A stretch of DNA of 64,000 bases from assembly GCF_041381155.1 (NCBI RefSeq), contig NC_091146.1, forward strand, positions 34,757,328 through 34,821,327. The letters are read 5' to 3'. Source of the stretch: Argopecten irradians (lineage: Eukaryota; Mollusca; Bivalvia; Pectinida; Pectinidae). Numbering within the stretch: the first letter of the stretch is position 1; the number at the start of each line of letters is the position of its first letter. The position numbers were made by a program, and so were the translations under genes. Shown here one piece after another: positions 11,101 through 22,475 of the stretch. A model generated the notes under the pieces. That model had not been told where the DNA came from. It was given only the letters and a program-made list of their open reading frames with translations, and ran no database searches.

Positions 11101-11635
11101 ACATAATAAAAAAGAAATCTGAGAAATGAAATGAGATTCTAACATTAATTTCTGCTGATATATATTCATCAGAACTGTAAATTGTAAAGAATGGCAATAT
11201 AGGTTTCATCACATATAACTACATAGTTATTGCTCCATTACAAATTGATTTTGAGGAAAACACAATAAAAAATATGAGAAGTGAAATTCTAACATTTATT
11301 TCTACTGGTATACATCAATCTGATTAATATCAGAAACGTTGCAAAGATTGCCAACAAAAAATTTATCGCAAATAACAACATATGGAACTCCCTAACTGTC
11401 TTATTGGGTGATGAACTATTTTTTACAGCGGGTTTTTTAATATTCGGAGCATATTTGCGAGTTAGATATAAAATGTCAGTTTTTTAACATGTTTAGCGTA
11501 TGATTATAATTTATTATGTGTGGCATGATTTATTCCGATGAAATGATAATTTTTATAAACTTTTTTGTTGTTATTGTTATTTCTGTTTTCAGGGATACAA
11601 ACTGGGGATTCCATCTGAACCGACGAGATATTTAA
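4973..11635 (+). CDS. Gene 1: single-pass membrane protein with sushi domain
   Basis: Supported exons are 4973-5179, 6024-6171, 6455-6694 and 6958-7252 (stop). An alternative 3' route uses 6958-7248, 8564-8620, 10896-10940 and 11593-11635 (stop). All junctions keep frame: the sushi exon is phase 1-1, the membrane exon 1-2 and every tail exon 2-2. The protein has an extracellular sushi/CCP module with four Cys and the usual Trp, a helix of about 24 residues, a basic stop-transfer stretch (KARRQKR) and a tail rich in Arg, Tyr and Asn containing PPTY (a PPxY motif of the kind WW domains bind). No signal peptide is in view, so the 5' end is missing or lies in an unrecognised exon. CCP modules are common in adhesion, complement-like and receptor proteins; the actual ligand is unknown. 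The family of the tail is not recognised. Confidence 0.75.
5204..5455 (+). repeat. G-rich minisatellite, about 24-bp unit
   Basis: About 10-11 units of GGGTTTGTTGTTTAGGGGG(A) plus a short AT/GT spacer, beginning some 25 bases after the sushi-exon donor. The G-runs are on the coding strand, so the nascent RNA would carry many closely spaced runs of three to five G. Confidence 0.85.
5554..5905 (+). repeat. About 118-bp intronic tandem repeat, 3 copies
   Basis: CTCCGNATTTNGCTACGTC recurs at 5554, 5671 and 5791, each followed by a related body (ATGAATA...GACCGTTTCTT...TATAGTCGGTTT). The copies are diverged. It lies in the intron between the sushi and membrane exons of gene 1. Confidence 0.8.
6024..6171 (+). 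CDS. Transmembrane exon of gene 1
   Basis: 148 bases, acceptor ACCATTAG, donor AAAAG|GTATGT. It encodes a short juxtamembrane stretch ([15 protein letters not shown]), a hydrophobic helix ([20 protein letters not shown] and on to VCIVH) and the basic KARRQKR. The positive charges follow the helix, so the C-terminus should be cytoplasmic. Confidence 0.85.
6455..6694 (+). CDS. Cytoplasmic tail exon of gene 1 with PPxY motif
   Basis: 240 bases, phase 2 to 2, between TTATAG and ACAG|GTTTGT. It encodes a polar, Tyr/Asn/Arg-rich tail with [16 protein letters not shown] and repeated YR-N motifs. The PPTY could bind a WW-domain protein such as a Nedd4-type ligase (inference from the motif only). Confidence 0.8.
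6958..7252 (+). CDS. Cytoplasmic tail exon of gene 1 with stop
   Basis: The acceptor ATATTTCAG leads into an open frame in phase 2 that ends ...HHRTNSDL followed by TAA at 7250-7252. The base composition is visibly richer in G and C than the introns. The stop overlaps the sequence CCT|GTAAGC, a plausible donor that would remove the stop and leave a phase-2 end at 7248, compatible with the exon at 8564. Confidence 0.8.
7253..8163. other. 3' UTR of the short form or intron; no further exon seen
   Basis: The open frame at 7472-7762 lacks codon-like composition and a family match and is taken as chance. There is no close AATAAA after the 7252 stop; the first one I see is near 8109. Confidence 0.5.
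8165..8519. mobile_element. About 355-bp inverted-repeat element
   Basis: The left end GTGTCAGTTTGAGCCCTC pairs with a right end whose reverse complement starts GTGTCAATTTGGGCCCTC. The inverted repeat runs about 29 bases with three mismatches. A convincing target duplication is not visible. It sits in a gene 1 intron just before the exon at 8564. Confidence 0.65.
8564..8620 (+). CDS. Alternative tail exon of gene 1 (57 nt)
   Basis: Acceptor TTTTCGCCTTAG and consensus donor ATAC|GTAAGT flank 57 bases, phase 2 to 2, encoding [19 protein letters not shown] (first residue formed at the junction). The phase and donor quality match the other tail exons. It is only used if the donor at 7249 is used. 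Confidence 0.6.
8705..9205. repeat. Dispersed repeat family C, copy 1
   Basis: It carries GCTTCATGGTTTGACCGTA near the left and AAAGCTCTTCTTGATTCATG near the right. The same two landmarks recur together at about 9955-10290 and 39050-39510, and the first recurs inverted near 40550. Confidence 0.65.
9321..9678 (+). mobile_element. TTAA-flanked miniature element (family A), copy 1
   Basis: The ends are AGATGCTCTACCGCTGACA and, inverted, TGTCGGCGGTGGAGCATCT, flanked by TTAA on both sides (9317-9320 and 9679-9682). The interior landmark ATTGAAAAGTTTGAGC is shared with the copies at 13781, 31535 and 52716. TTAA duplications suggest piggyBac- or Kolobok-type mobilisation. No transposase is encoded. 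Confidence 0.85.
9955..10290. repeat. Dispersed repeat family C, copy 2
   Basis: CTTCATGGTCTGACCGTACG and AAAGCTCTTCTTGATTTGTG occur in the same order as in copy 1. Intronic in the long form of gene 1. Confidence 0.6.
10896..10940 (+). CDS. Alternative tail exon of gene 1 (45 nt)
   Basis: Acceptor TTTAATGACAG and strong donor CTGT|GTAAGT flank 45 bases, phase 2 to 2, encoding [14 protein letters not shown] plus junction residues. The composition is distinctly less AT-rich than the surroundings. Confidence 0.6.
11125..11385 (+). repeat. Diverged tandem duplication in intron
   Basis: GATTCTAACATTAATTTCT... near 11133 and GAAATTCTAACATTTATTTC... near 11284 begin two related stretches that share TCAGAA...AAAG.TTG/ATGGCAA landmarks. 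Confidence 0.5.
11593..11635 (+). CDS. Terminal exon of the long form of gene 1
   Basis: After a pyrimidine-rich acceptor (TTCTGTTTTCAG), phase 2 reading gives [14 protein letters not shown] followed by TAA at 11633-11635. The other entry phases also reach stops soon, so the main support is that three consecutive small exons share the phase-2 pattern of gene 1. Confidence 0.55.
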
Positions 11636-12700
11636 CTGGGCATTTATGAGGCCAGAGGAAAATCCCAAAGTGCTCATCACTATGGATGATTGGTATTTAT
11701 ATGGACATCCTGAATACTTTAGGGGTTACTATCCCTATTGTAATGTTCACTCCTGGACCATTTTCGATACATCAAGTGTTATTATCAATGTCGTTAATCA
11801 CCCCTGGAATATGTGCCATAGCAAACTGTAGGAGTTTCAGGAGGAAAAAACTGAGCAATTACATCCCTGCAGAGACTTCATTTCCAGAGAGTGAAACTCT
11901 CAGCCACAAAGCCATAAAATGTGTCTTATTTTATAACAGCCGATATCTATACAGAAAACTTCAACAAAAGCAAAAAAAAAGAGGAACTCGAGGTCTCGAG
12001 GAAAGATATAGAAAAAAGTTCGGCCAAACATGTTGACTTACTGTAAATCCGTTATTATTCGCGGGGTATTTATTTCCACGATTTATCACCGGGAGCGGAG
12101 AACTTATACTCATTATTCATTATTAGTCATAAATCTAGTCTACGTGTTGTAATTCAAACTTTCTTTTGCAATCTTAGTAATTTCGTGCACGTTTTTCTGC
12201 GCGAATTGATATCTACATCTACATTATTTGTATAATTTTAAATTCGCAAATATTATTTTTTCGAACGTGCCGTGACAGATGATTTGAAATACTGTAAACA
12301 AACGAATTTTTCGCGGCGAATCAATTTAGTGTTATCATGCCTAACGAAAGAGAAGGCGTGAAAGAAAAAGAGTAGATGAGCGAATTGACGAAAGACAGAG
12401 GAGAAATAAGAGTATGTGATTGCCTTTTTTGCACAGAAAATGATACGCATGTGACTACATTCACTGAACATTGATGGAAATTATATTTTAATTTCGGATT
12501 CTATATTTGTATTAAATAGCATATGAACACAAATTGAAGTGCTGTTGGTTCATATCCTGGATACATTTTTTTTTTGTAATGGGAATCGTGTTACATAATG
12601 GAAACATTACATATGAAATAGAATAGCGATAATGAGTAAATAAAAATATTTTCATGTGTTGCATAAACATATATATTTACATTGCCACTGTACAGTATCT
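11636..12700. other. 3' flank of gene 1; dispersed CGCG-type repeat
   Basis: No further exon. Overlapping open frames at 11646-12036 are probably chance within the 3' UTR. About 12040-12310 has ACTGTAAATCCGTTATTATT and CGCGAATT pieces that look like a degenerate dispersed repeat; similar pieces occur near 19000, 21170, 22130 and 30490. AATAAA occurs near 12638. Confidence 0.45.
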
Positions 12701-13780
12701 ACATGTTCCTACTTCATGTAAACCTAATGTATGATAATTCCCAGTATTTACTAATGTACATGTATGATAATTCCCAGTATTTACATTGGCATTTCGGCTC
12801 TGACGTACTTATACCACAATCAGAGTTCAAAAGGTCAATAAATGACTGGGTTTACGTCAATGTGAGAAATCACTGAAAAATAATTAAATATTCTTAAAAT
12901 ATGATCGATATGAAAATATATTCTTATCAAATATTTAAAATGGATTATAGTGTTTATTTAATTTTGCACATCCGGTTTGTCGATGGGTCTATTTCATTTA
13001 AAGTTATTGTTCAGTCAGTTGTCCGTGGCACCACAACGGAAACAGCTGAAGTCAACTATTTCCGCCAAAATATTGACCATTCCGTCAAGTGTTATTTTAT
13101 GCAGTTTTATTTTCATACTTTATTTTTTTATCTTTTATTATAAAGTGAATACCTAGTTTAATGTCAATATATGAATTTGTTGTCATATCTGTGACATGTA
13201 TTTGGTGTGTAACATACATTGGGTGTTTTAGTATATCTATTATGGTGCGCTAACGCGCATCATTTGATATGCTATATGGGTGTGTAACATAAAGAATTAA
13301 TGAAGTCAAAGTCATTAATAAAAATCTGTAATGAACGTTGCTCTAGTAAAATAGCTTCAATAAAACTGTATTATAATGCAGAATATGTGTTATACATGCA
13401 ATGCATGCATACTATATGTTTCCAGTATACTATCGACGCCATTGTTTTTTATCTACTTTATTTTTACATACATGGTTTACCTATTATAAAGCACAAACAT
13501 TGAATCATGAAGGATAAAAATGTTAACATTTTTACGTCCTTTTAATTATTTGCATGTAAAGGACCACCATTGGCAGAGGCGTCATACAACCTGATATAGA
13601 TTTTAACAAAGCCACGCCCAGGTAAGGAATGAGCAGCTAAGAACCATCAGTAATGGAAGTAATTATCTCCAACTTTATCCTTCACAAAAACCTGTCAAGT
13701 CTTTAAAGAAAATCATATCGCTAAAATAGAATGTAAAACTAACGAAAACAACAAATAAAACTTTAAGTCTGAATCTTTCA
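12701..13780. other. No gene seen
   Basis: AT-rich. A short direct repeat (TATGATAATTCCCAGTATTTAC) is duplicated about 12730-12783. The short open frames have no recognisable content. Confidence 0.5.
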
Positions 13781-14099
13781 AGATGCTCCGCCGCCGACAG
13801 AGCATAAACTATAATCATTATTTGAACAATAACTGAAATTTTGTACAAACTAATTTATTTTGCTTTTGGTGCATGCAGAATCAGTACTTCGTTCAATATA
13901 AGACATAATGCCATGATGTTTTTTTTGTGACGCAATCAATTATTTTTAATATGTTTATCTTGAAGTAAAATTAGAAGCTCAAACTTTCCAATATTGGTAA
14001 TGGTGTAAAGTAAATAACTTTCGTAACTGAAGAAAACTATAATTCGTCTGTTCCTATTTTTGATAGAGAAAAATATCATTTGTCAGTGGTGGAGCACCT
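13781..14099 (-). mobile_element. Family A miniature element, copy 2 (inverted)
   Basis: Ends AGATGCTCCGCCGCCGACAG and TCAGTGGTGGAGCACCT. The right flank is TTAA (14100-14103) and the left flank is TTCA, one change from TTAA. The internal order is the reverse of copy 1. Confidence 0.85.
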
Positions 14100-15689
14100 T
14101 TAAAGAAGGGAGCGGTTTTTATTTTCATTATTTTGAAATTGTCATAGATAAGTGAGAATAGTTGATAGAAGACTAGGTTATCAAATCTGTCTGTAAAGAT
14201 ATTATAATGGACAATGTGAAAGTGGTCACTTAAACAAATAGTCGTTATACACAGTTGGTCTTTATATAGAGCTGGTCGCTAAGGCAGGTTTGACTGTACA
14301 ACGATTATTGCGACTGTAGTTACACGTTCAAAATTAACGAAAAATGAAAGGTTTGTTCATCAAAATCAAATGAATTGCAAAACAGTTTTGTCAATTAGTG
14401 ATCCGCGGAGATATAACAAAAATCAAAGTATGTGTATACTTACTAAATGCTATATAATAGAGATTCTTTATTCCATAAAATCATAACGCCGCACCACAAG
14501 CCAATCAGAGGCGACGTAACAAATGCCATACGTTCATGCTCTATTTCCTGCAGGGCAAAGTCATATCAACCATATCATTATACATATTTGTTAATATCAA
14601 CGATTAAATAATTACTTCAAAAATATTTCATTAGAGGAAAAAAAATTAAAGTGCGTAGTCGGTCAAATGAAGGCTCAAGTCGGTAAGAATAGTGTTATTA
14701 TATCTATTTCGATTAATTATGAAATAGAAAAATAAAATTTTCTGTCGATCTACATGTAAAGATATTAATTAATATTATAGGAATCCTACAACATCCTTCC
14801 GACTAGCTATGTCAATGTTGTCATTTCCACGCAGTCTCCCTTTCAAAGAGTTATTTTTATAACTGGTCTTTTCCATAATTTAAATGGTCAAAACTGGACA
14901 ATTCAAACAGAACTTTACATTTGTGTTGTTATGTTAGAACTTTGAAAAGGCCAATGAACGCTTTTAGCTGCTCTTCTTTGCCCGACTATTTGATAGGTTA
15001 TTTATTGAAACACATCTGTGGTAAACACATCATCGAAAAACAAGAGATAAAAGAAAAGAAGTAAAATTTCCCTTAAAAAAAAATACTTTTTTTCTAATCT
15101 TGAATACATATCGCTTGAATATGTTATGTTACGAACTCAATTCTTCATCAGATAAATACTAACAGAACGACAATAATTCATGTAGTATAGTGTGGCTTTA
15201 AGGGGAATACAAACCAGAGGTTTCGAAAAAAGTAGGCGCTCTCCGCTTTACCAACAATACTCACCATACAAATCTAGGTCAACTCAACATACAAATCTAG
15301 GTCAGGGTCACACACGCCATACAAATCTAGGTCACAGCGACACCCGCCACACAAATCAAGTGGGATATGACAAATTTTCAAATTGTGAAATTTACCGGCT
15401 AAATGGCACCTGCTTAGGTTTAATAAATCGAAGATAGCAACCCCCCAAAATTAAAATAGTCTTCATGAGAAAGTCTTTTCTCTATTAAACTCTTTTTGAA
15501 TGGCCAGAGATGTACTCGATCAACTAAACGTGCACGCATCTGTCTGGCTGGGCGGGTCTGCACGGTTATAGATATTTATACGTTAAAAAAAGGTCTGCTG
15601 GAAAATTACTTGTTTTGTAAAAAGTTGAACCAGAATTAAACATAAATTTCAGACGCTCGATGATTGAACGTTTTGTACGTCTGTGTTGT
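14100..15689. other. No gene seen; short tandem repeat
   Basis: A short repeat of CATACAAATCTAGGTCA lies at about 15270-15360 and creates a small open frame at 15192-15437. Otherwise AT-rich. Confidence 0.5.
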
Positions 15690-16330
15690 TTAAATTTGCC
15701 GATACACAATTAAACGAAAAACCTGCAGTAGTATAGGTAAATCGTTTGGCCGGGAGGCGATCAGACCCGAGGGCGTACTGGACCGGTGATCAACGGTCAG
15801 GACAGATCGATTGTGAGGTCAGGTAACGAACGCATGGACGGATAGTCACGGCGTATATCAAACAAGCACGCCCTTGGCTTTGTGTAGTACCGTCAACCCA
15901 TAGGGGAGAAAACAGGCCGACAGAACTCCGAGGAAAACACGGCAAAATCAACAAGTGTCCGTCGGTGGCTTTATCTCTAGACCAAAGGTCATTTACTTTG
16001 GGGTACTGTGCCAGTACACGAGTTGTAGTTTGCCGTATGTTTTATCGGAATTTCTCGACTTTGGTACATAAAGGACTGTGGTCCGGCATTTTGGGGTTGG
16101 CGGTCGCCTGCTCGGACAGAATCCATTACAACCCTGGTCCTTTGAAGGTACTGGGGTAGTTTGAATAGCAGACCTACTATCACCGGGCTATGTGAACCTC
16201 CGTGTAAGATCAACCTACCGGGACTTCCATAACAGATAAACCTTGGATAACCTTTGTTTCCGATGTTTTGGGAGGAGTGTAGTTATCCGACAGTTTCGTG
16301 GCTCCTTGGCCAAGTGAGACCTACTTCCGT
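15690..16330. other. Less AT-rich island without long frame
   Basis: The composition shifts toward G and C (about 15740-16330) without a long open frame or recognisable repeat. It could be an untranslated exon with its promoter, or an old insertion. The possible donor TTTGAAG|GTACTG at 16149 is weak evidence. Confidence 0.3.
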
Positions 16331-17399
16331 CCTCGTGTTGGCGACCAGTTACCACTACCAACAGAGCGACTTTTCATATATTTGGCCAAAAACAAACAAT
16401 TGTAGTAGGAGTCAGACTACTCAGTTTATAGCTAAAATGTGGTCTAATTCTCACCTAACGAATGTGTAAGAATAGGAACTATAGTCTCCAAGATAAACCG
16501 AAAAGTTCAGGTATTTACAGAAATATTTCCATATTGTTATTTCTCCAAAATTATTAGATGTATAACTAACAAGACAATATAGTACCCTAGCATACGAGAC
16601 ACAGACCATCTAACCATAAATAAGTGTGATAAAAATAAACAGGCCGTCAACACATTAAGCCCACAACAAGGATAAATTGGAAAGGCATTAATACTACTAT
16701 GTAACCGGAAAAGACATTGCCGAGGCATAAATTTATATCCAAATATGGACAAATATTGTTTTCCGCGACCAAATGGGACATTGATTTAAATCATTAAAGT
16801 AGTTCATTCCGCTCTAGTCATCAGATCTGAATTAAAATCATGTTTGTTGTTTGATACCAATTTTATGTGCATACATTTTCGCGCAAAGTGTATCCTTTAT
16901 TAACTTCTGTGGAAAACCGTCATAGGAAATATACACACAAGTTCTCTTAACCAACAAGCATTTGGTTGACCTTGATTTGTCTGCTAGACACTTGAACTGT
17001 GACGTCATACTTGGGCGTTCTGGCCTCGTTTAATTGCGAGATGCTAATGAATGAATGTGATATCTGGAATGTATGCATATTTCATAGTGGACTTTTCATT
17101 ATATGCACGTTTGCTTGTGGTTACACAAGTTGTCAAAACATAATTCTGTGGTTTTAATGCAGAATATTTAGCTGGAGATCCCTTGTGCAAAGCACGTGTC
17201 AATGATTTGTATAGTGTAAGTATTGTCTGAACTACAAAATAGCGTTATACAATCAGGTATGTTGTAAGAATCGGTGAATCTGATCATCTGACGGATACGT
17301 TAAGAAAGGACACTTTTAAGACATTGCCGTCCCTAGGTTCGCTAATCATTTCGACACATACGGACTGACTGTGTAGATGATGAACCCCTGGAAACACAT
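16331..17399. other. No gene seen
   Basis: AT-rich noncoding sequence; a TGACGTCA octamer occurs near 17000. Confidence 0.45.
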
Positions 17400-18011
17400 G
17401 GGACTCACTTTACAACTATATCTTTGAGAACGCTGATGAAAGGAGAACATCTACCGATGAACCTTTTCGGATAGCAAAACTTCAGTGACTATACCAATAA
17501 TATGAATTGAGAATTCCTCATCTTTGACGATATAAGAGGTAGCTCCGGCGGAGAAGGAACTGTCCATCAGTGCATACCAAAGACAGATTAGGGAAACTCT
17601 TTAGGATTTTTGATTCTGACTTTATCAATAGCATCTGAGATTGATGATATATATCTATTGAACATTCTTCTTTCGACGTTTTGGAGCAACATTGAATATT
17701 TTTCAGTCCACTATTCCATCGACATTGTCGTAAAATTATCAAAGTACATTAAAACGTTTGATAACCCTGTACCCGGGAATTCTTTGTGGACTGTCAATAT
17801 CTGTTGTAGTCGGTGATATTGTTAATGTTAATTGATAAGACTACGCCAGAGAACATTTCGTGGACTGTCTTTGAATCATACACCATGTTATCCTAACTAA
17901 TGCCTAAAGGGAAGACGTCTTCAATGGAAACTCGAATCACAAAGGCGTGAGATGAGGACACACTTAGTGACTGCATTCCTCGGACAGCGATAGACACGAA
18001 TATAGCACAGG
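17400..18011 (+). other. Possible untranslated exon with good donor
   Basis: A moderately complex, non-repetitive stretch ends GAATATAGCACAG|GTATGTATAG, a very good donor at 18012. It has no long frame, so it could only be untranslated. No matching acceptor can be assigned, so this is a candidate only. Confidence 0.25.
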
Positions 18012-19848
18012 TATGTATAGACAACTTTGTTTGTTTGTTTATTATTCATTTATTCATTTGCTTACTTTCATTTATTTATTTGTTTTTATCTCGTACAGAA
18101 AACTTATTAATTATGCAAAATATGAAATATTATTATGCCTATTTATTATTTAAAGCTATTCAATTATTTAGAGGGAAGGCATTTTCATGGTTTTCCACGC
18201 ATCTGTGGTTGTTATGAAATTCTACCAGGGCAATATAATACCATATTAACCTCAACAAAGGTCCATACTGGATAATATATATATATATCATTTCTGTTGC
18301 ATTGATATTTGTAACTGCTTGGCAACCAAGTAAACAAACATACCAACCCCATAATCACGCAAAATGATATGCAGTATGCATTCTGTCTTTCCATTTGTAC
18401 CAATACTCTGATATTTTAGTTTATATGTTTTTTTTTATCTCCGTCTTATACCATAAAACAACAAATGTCTGGTACTTAGCTTAGAACGTGCAAATTTAAT
18501 TCTGATTATGAAACCATTTCATTTTTATCCCGAAATATTATAACCTTGCTTGTAACGACCATTTTCTTTGGTTTTTCACAACAAGAATGACGTCGTCATT
18601 TGTAACGTCGCTTCTGATTAGCTGATACAAAAAAGATTGAAAGGTTAGGATAAATATAACTTGAATAGATGTTTATGCTATGGTACTATGATACAAAAAT
18701 AGGAATGTACTCTCATAGAAAGAAACCAGTTTAAATTCTTAATTCACCGAAAATTTCTGTATACTCACATGCATTGTTTTTCGTACACAAAATTATACAT
18801 CAAGCTATTGAATTTAGTATGAAACACTAAAATGCAGGTCACGGGCACGCAACTAAATACACGTGATAAATCTTATACATACCAAGTAGTTATACAAGGT
18901 AATGAAGCTGTATGAAGTATACGTAAAACGAAACAACGCAACGATAACCTATATTCTGTGTTAAGTATATGTAGAATGAAACAACACCACGTAACCTGTA
19001 TTCGGGTTTTCGCGGAAGTTATATTTTCGCTGTATTTGCGGTTATTCAAATTCTCGAATTCCAAACTTTATTGAAAATTATTAACGAACAAAAGTTTCGT
19101 ATAGGTTCACGAATCATTAACTCACCTAAGAATAAACCACCTTATAGATTCATGCATCAGCAACGTAGCACAATAGCGTCGTATTCATAAATGAATGACC
19201 ATGCATAATCCATTATGTATCTATAGTTCATCACAAAATCCGCCTCAAATCCAGTGATTTCGCACGTTTAATATATTTGTGAACATGTCATTCGAGTAAT
19301 ATGATCTTGTGTGCATTTTTCATTGGCTAAACATTCATGAAGGAAGCAATAAAATGACGTCAGAAAAATTACGTGACGGTCAGGATTTCGAGGACGTCGA
19401 GACAAAATGGCGGATGCCGCTGGATTTTCGGAATTCATTTTGACGTCAGATTCTTCGAATGTATAGTTATGTGATCAAAAGTATCTTCGATTTATCTTCA
19501 TTTCATGGCATTTTTATGACACTCATCTCCATGTTTTAAGCTCGCTAGGGCTCGTAAAAATTTAACACATTTTAGACTCGTTTCATACAATCTGATATGA
19601 AATGAACATTCGGTAAAGATCCTATATTTACTTTCTACGACATACAAATGCTCAGTTTGGTCGATGGCATCAATACAGGAATAGCGGAATTCCAAACGTT
19701 TGGTTTGATTAGTAGATTATCGTCTTATAAAGGCTGTCTGGACAAAAGCCTTAAAAAGGCATAACCCGACAAAATATTCACAAACAGGGTGCATGCCATA
19801 AATCAAATTAATCTGCCGATAATTGGGACTACGACACATACCACGCTT
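18012..19848. other. No gene seen
   Basis: AT-rich sequence with an (AT)n run near 18275 and degenerate pieces of dispersed repeats (near 18590 and 19010). Confidence 0.5.
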
Positions 19849-19944
19849 CAATCTCTCCCAGGGTGCATTGCGGTCCCCACAATTTCGCTGGACCGTTTAC
19901 AGAGATGAAATTGTGGGGACCGCAATGAACCCTGGGAGAGATTG
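19849..19944. repeat. Near-perfect 38-bp hairpin
   Basis: Arms at 19849-19886 and 19907-19944 pair over 38 bases with one mismatch around a 20-base loop. The arms include CTCTCCCAGGG and GCGGTCCCCACAATTTC. ACGCTT occurs just outside both arms (directly on the left, after ATA on the right) and might be a target duplication. Confidence 0.9.
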
Positions 19945-22412
19945 ATAACGCTTGTGCGAGACTGTCGTTTCTATTGGTAACTGAATGACGCTAACAGAAA
20001 TTATCCCGCGCAAACGTCATTTCAGCGGGAAGATTATAATGAATTACGTTCCATCGTCACTGTAGATATTAATTCCGCACAAAAGTTATCGGGTATCACG
20101 CGATACATGAATTATTCCTATTCCAATGTGTTTACTATAGTTCTTTAATAAAAACTATGTCGATTGCATTATAAGACGTGAAATGTACAACGTATTTCCA
20201 GTAAAGTTACCTACAACGATCTTGTTAATTTTCGGACAAGGGAGGTAAGTTTGGACAAATTATTGGTAAGTTCAGACAAAGGTTACTGAATGCAACATTT
20301 TTTCTCTTATTATAAAATCAATATTGTTAATCATCAATAATTTTAATTAATGAAATAACATGATAGAATGATAAGGAAGTGGTTTTTTTTTAATCTTGTC
20401 TTCTGTTCTGCTAACTGGGACTTTATGGATTTGATAACCCGATATAATGATATTCTACTCCGAACGCGAGTGGCATACCAAATCATCGATGTCGTGTCAC
20501 ATATTCTCATCAAACCTCACGAACTCTCTATGACACACTCACTTATAAAAAATCTGAATTTAAAACAGTAGTATCTATTCAATTGCAAAGAAATTTTATG
20601 GATAATGCATGAAGTTTCTTACATGCATAATTTCTTGAATATTGAAAAAATCAATGCGCTGCTACTTTTTTTCTTTCATTCTTTAATTTTTCAGTATATT
20701 CAGTTTCTCCATTCATAATGCATGAAGTTTGATAAGTGTTTGGCGTTCATGATGACATGATTAGTGATAAAACTATACTCTTTTTTCCATCTTTATAAAT
20801 AATCTTATTCGTGATTGAATAACAATGTTGAAATTAAAATCGTTGATTAGGTTTTCGTGTTCTTGTGTACAGTTAATTTCATTTTCACTTTTTTTCATAA
20901 TTTTAGAATTAATTAAGATATATTATTAATTAGACAATACAAGGATTTATACTTCCTTGGACAATACAATGGACAATATAATTATATAATATGTCAAAAC
21001 AAAAAGTAATATTTTTAAAAATCAAAAAATATCATATACTTAAGCATTAACATGCATACAGAAAAATGCGTAATATATTAACAAAAAACAATAGAAATCA
21101 AACTTCACCAAGTAACAGAACCGAAACCCAACATCCAATGATGGTACTGTATAGTTAGTTTTATTCGCGAGGAGTAAAATTCTCTATTCTCGTGGTCAGA
21201 TTAATTTCTGCGAAATCAAATACCCGCGAATAACTTGACAGGTAAGGTTGTCTATATAGCATATCATTGTTAGAAACTGACATTGTGCGATCACTTCTCT
21301 TCCCGAATTAGTGCCATTCATGAGATCGCGAAAAATTCTTTTCGTGACATTCGTATCAAGTTCGATGAATGTATATGTTTGTGGTTACAAAAAAACCCTG
21401 AAAACTTATATTGGGCCTATAAACAATTATTCAGCATTTACATTTGTAAAAAAGACTTTTCAAGGCCACAGCAAAAACAGAACTAGATGTTTCAGAAGGG
21501 ATTCCGTCATGTAAGATATCATTATTGTAAAGAAGTCTAAAGAGGATAAATGCATCTGTATAACAACCACGTACATTATTTAATTGAATAATAAATTACT
21601 GATATGATAAAACATGGATCGAAAGCACTTTGATGAATGTAAAACATTTCCTACAGAAATGAATATTTCATGTAAAACATTTTACCACGAATAGATATAG
21701 GTATCTTAGGTATACAAGCATTTAAGATATAAGTATTATCTGTAGATATTGAATAATAGCTTCTGAAGCAAAATTGATAGATATAGAATTAAAATAACTT
21801 TGTCATTCCAAAGAGTTTGTACTTATTGCTTAATTTTCCATTAATCTTTTTTTTTTTTTTTTTTTTTTTGGGGGGGGGTCATTTTTTATTGGCCAATATT
21901 TTTAATTTAAATTCTCAGTTTTAAAGGTTTTTTTTCAAAACATTTCTCAAAAAACCCACTTACCTTGTTTACAAATAAAAAAACTATTTAAAAATAATGC
22001 TCTAAATGATAATTTGATTATCTTGATTATGATTATTCTGAATGATTTTTGTCCCGCTATCCTCATAAGTTTCCAACACAGCATGCTCCGTAAGGCCATC
22101 CTTTCCGACATGCAGTATACTGTAAAAGTAAAATTAATCGTTGGGTAGATATTGCCGCTAAATCTGCAATCATTTAATCTCCCGCGAAGTCATCTAACCA
22201 CGAACAGCTGTAGTACGTACCTTTACACAAGAATATTTTATTATTGTTATGATTAGTATTATTTCTTTTTCAAACATACATGATATTAAGACATAACATC
22301 AACAATCAAACACACCCACATTCATACAAATCTTTATTCTGATGAAGTAATACTTTATACAATACTTCATACTGACGGATACCAAACATATTCAATTAAA
22401 AATAAATAAAAG
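19945..22412. other. No gene seen; homopolymer tract
   Basis: AT-rich noncoding sequence. A long T run followed by nine or more G lies at about 21847-21878. CGCG-type dispersed repeat pieces occur near 21170 and 22130. Confidence 0.5.
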
Positions 22413-22475
22413 GGGGAGGGAAGAGAAATAGGGATTGGAAGTTAAGGGAGGAGGGGGGAGGAGGAGATGGGAGAT
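22413..22475 (+). repeat. Purine-rich G/A tract
   Basis: About 60 bases are almost entirely purine on the plus strand, with several runs of three to six G (GGGGGAGGG, GGGAGGAGGGGGGAGGAGG). Potential quadruplex or triplex former; no regulatory role is shown. Confidence 0.7.

Noticed and set aside
11646..12036. Two overlapping frames (61 and 116 codons) after the long form of gene 1
   Set aside because: They overlap each other and sit in the 3' region; low-complexity basic ends and no recognisable domain.
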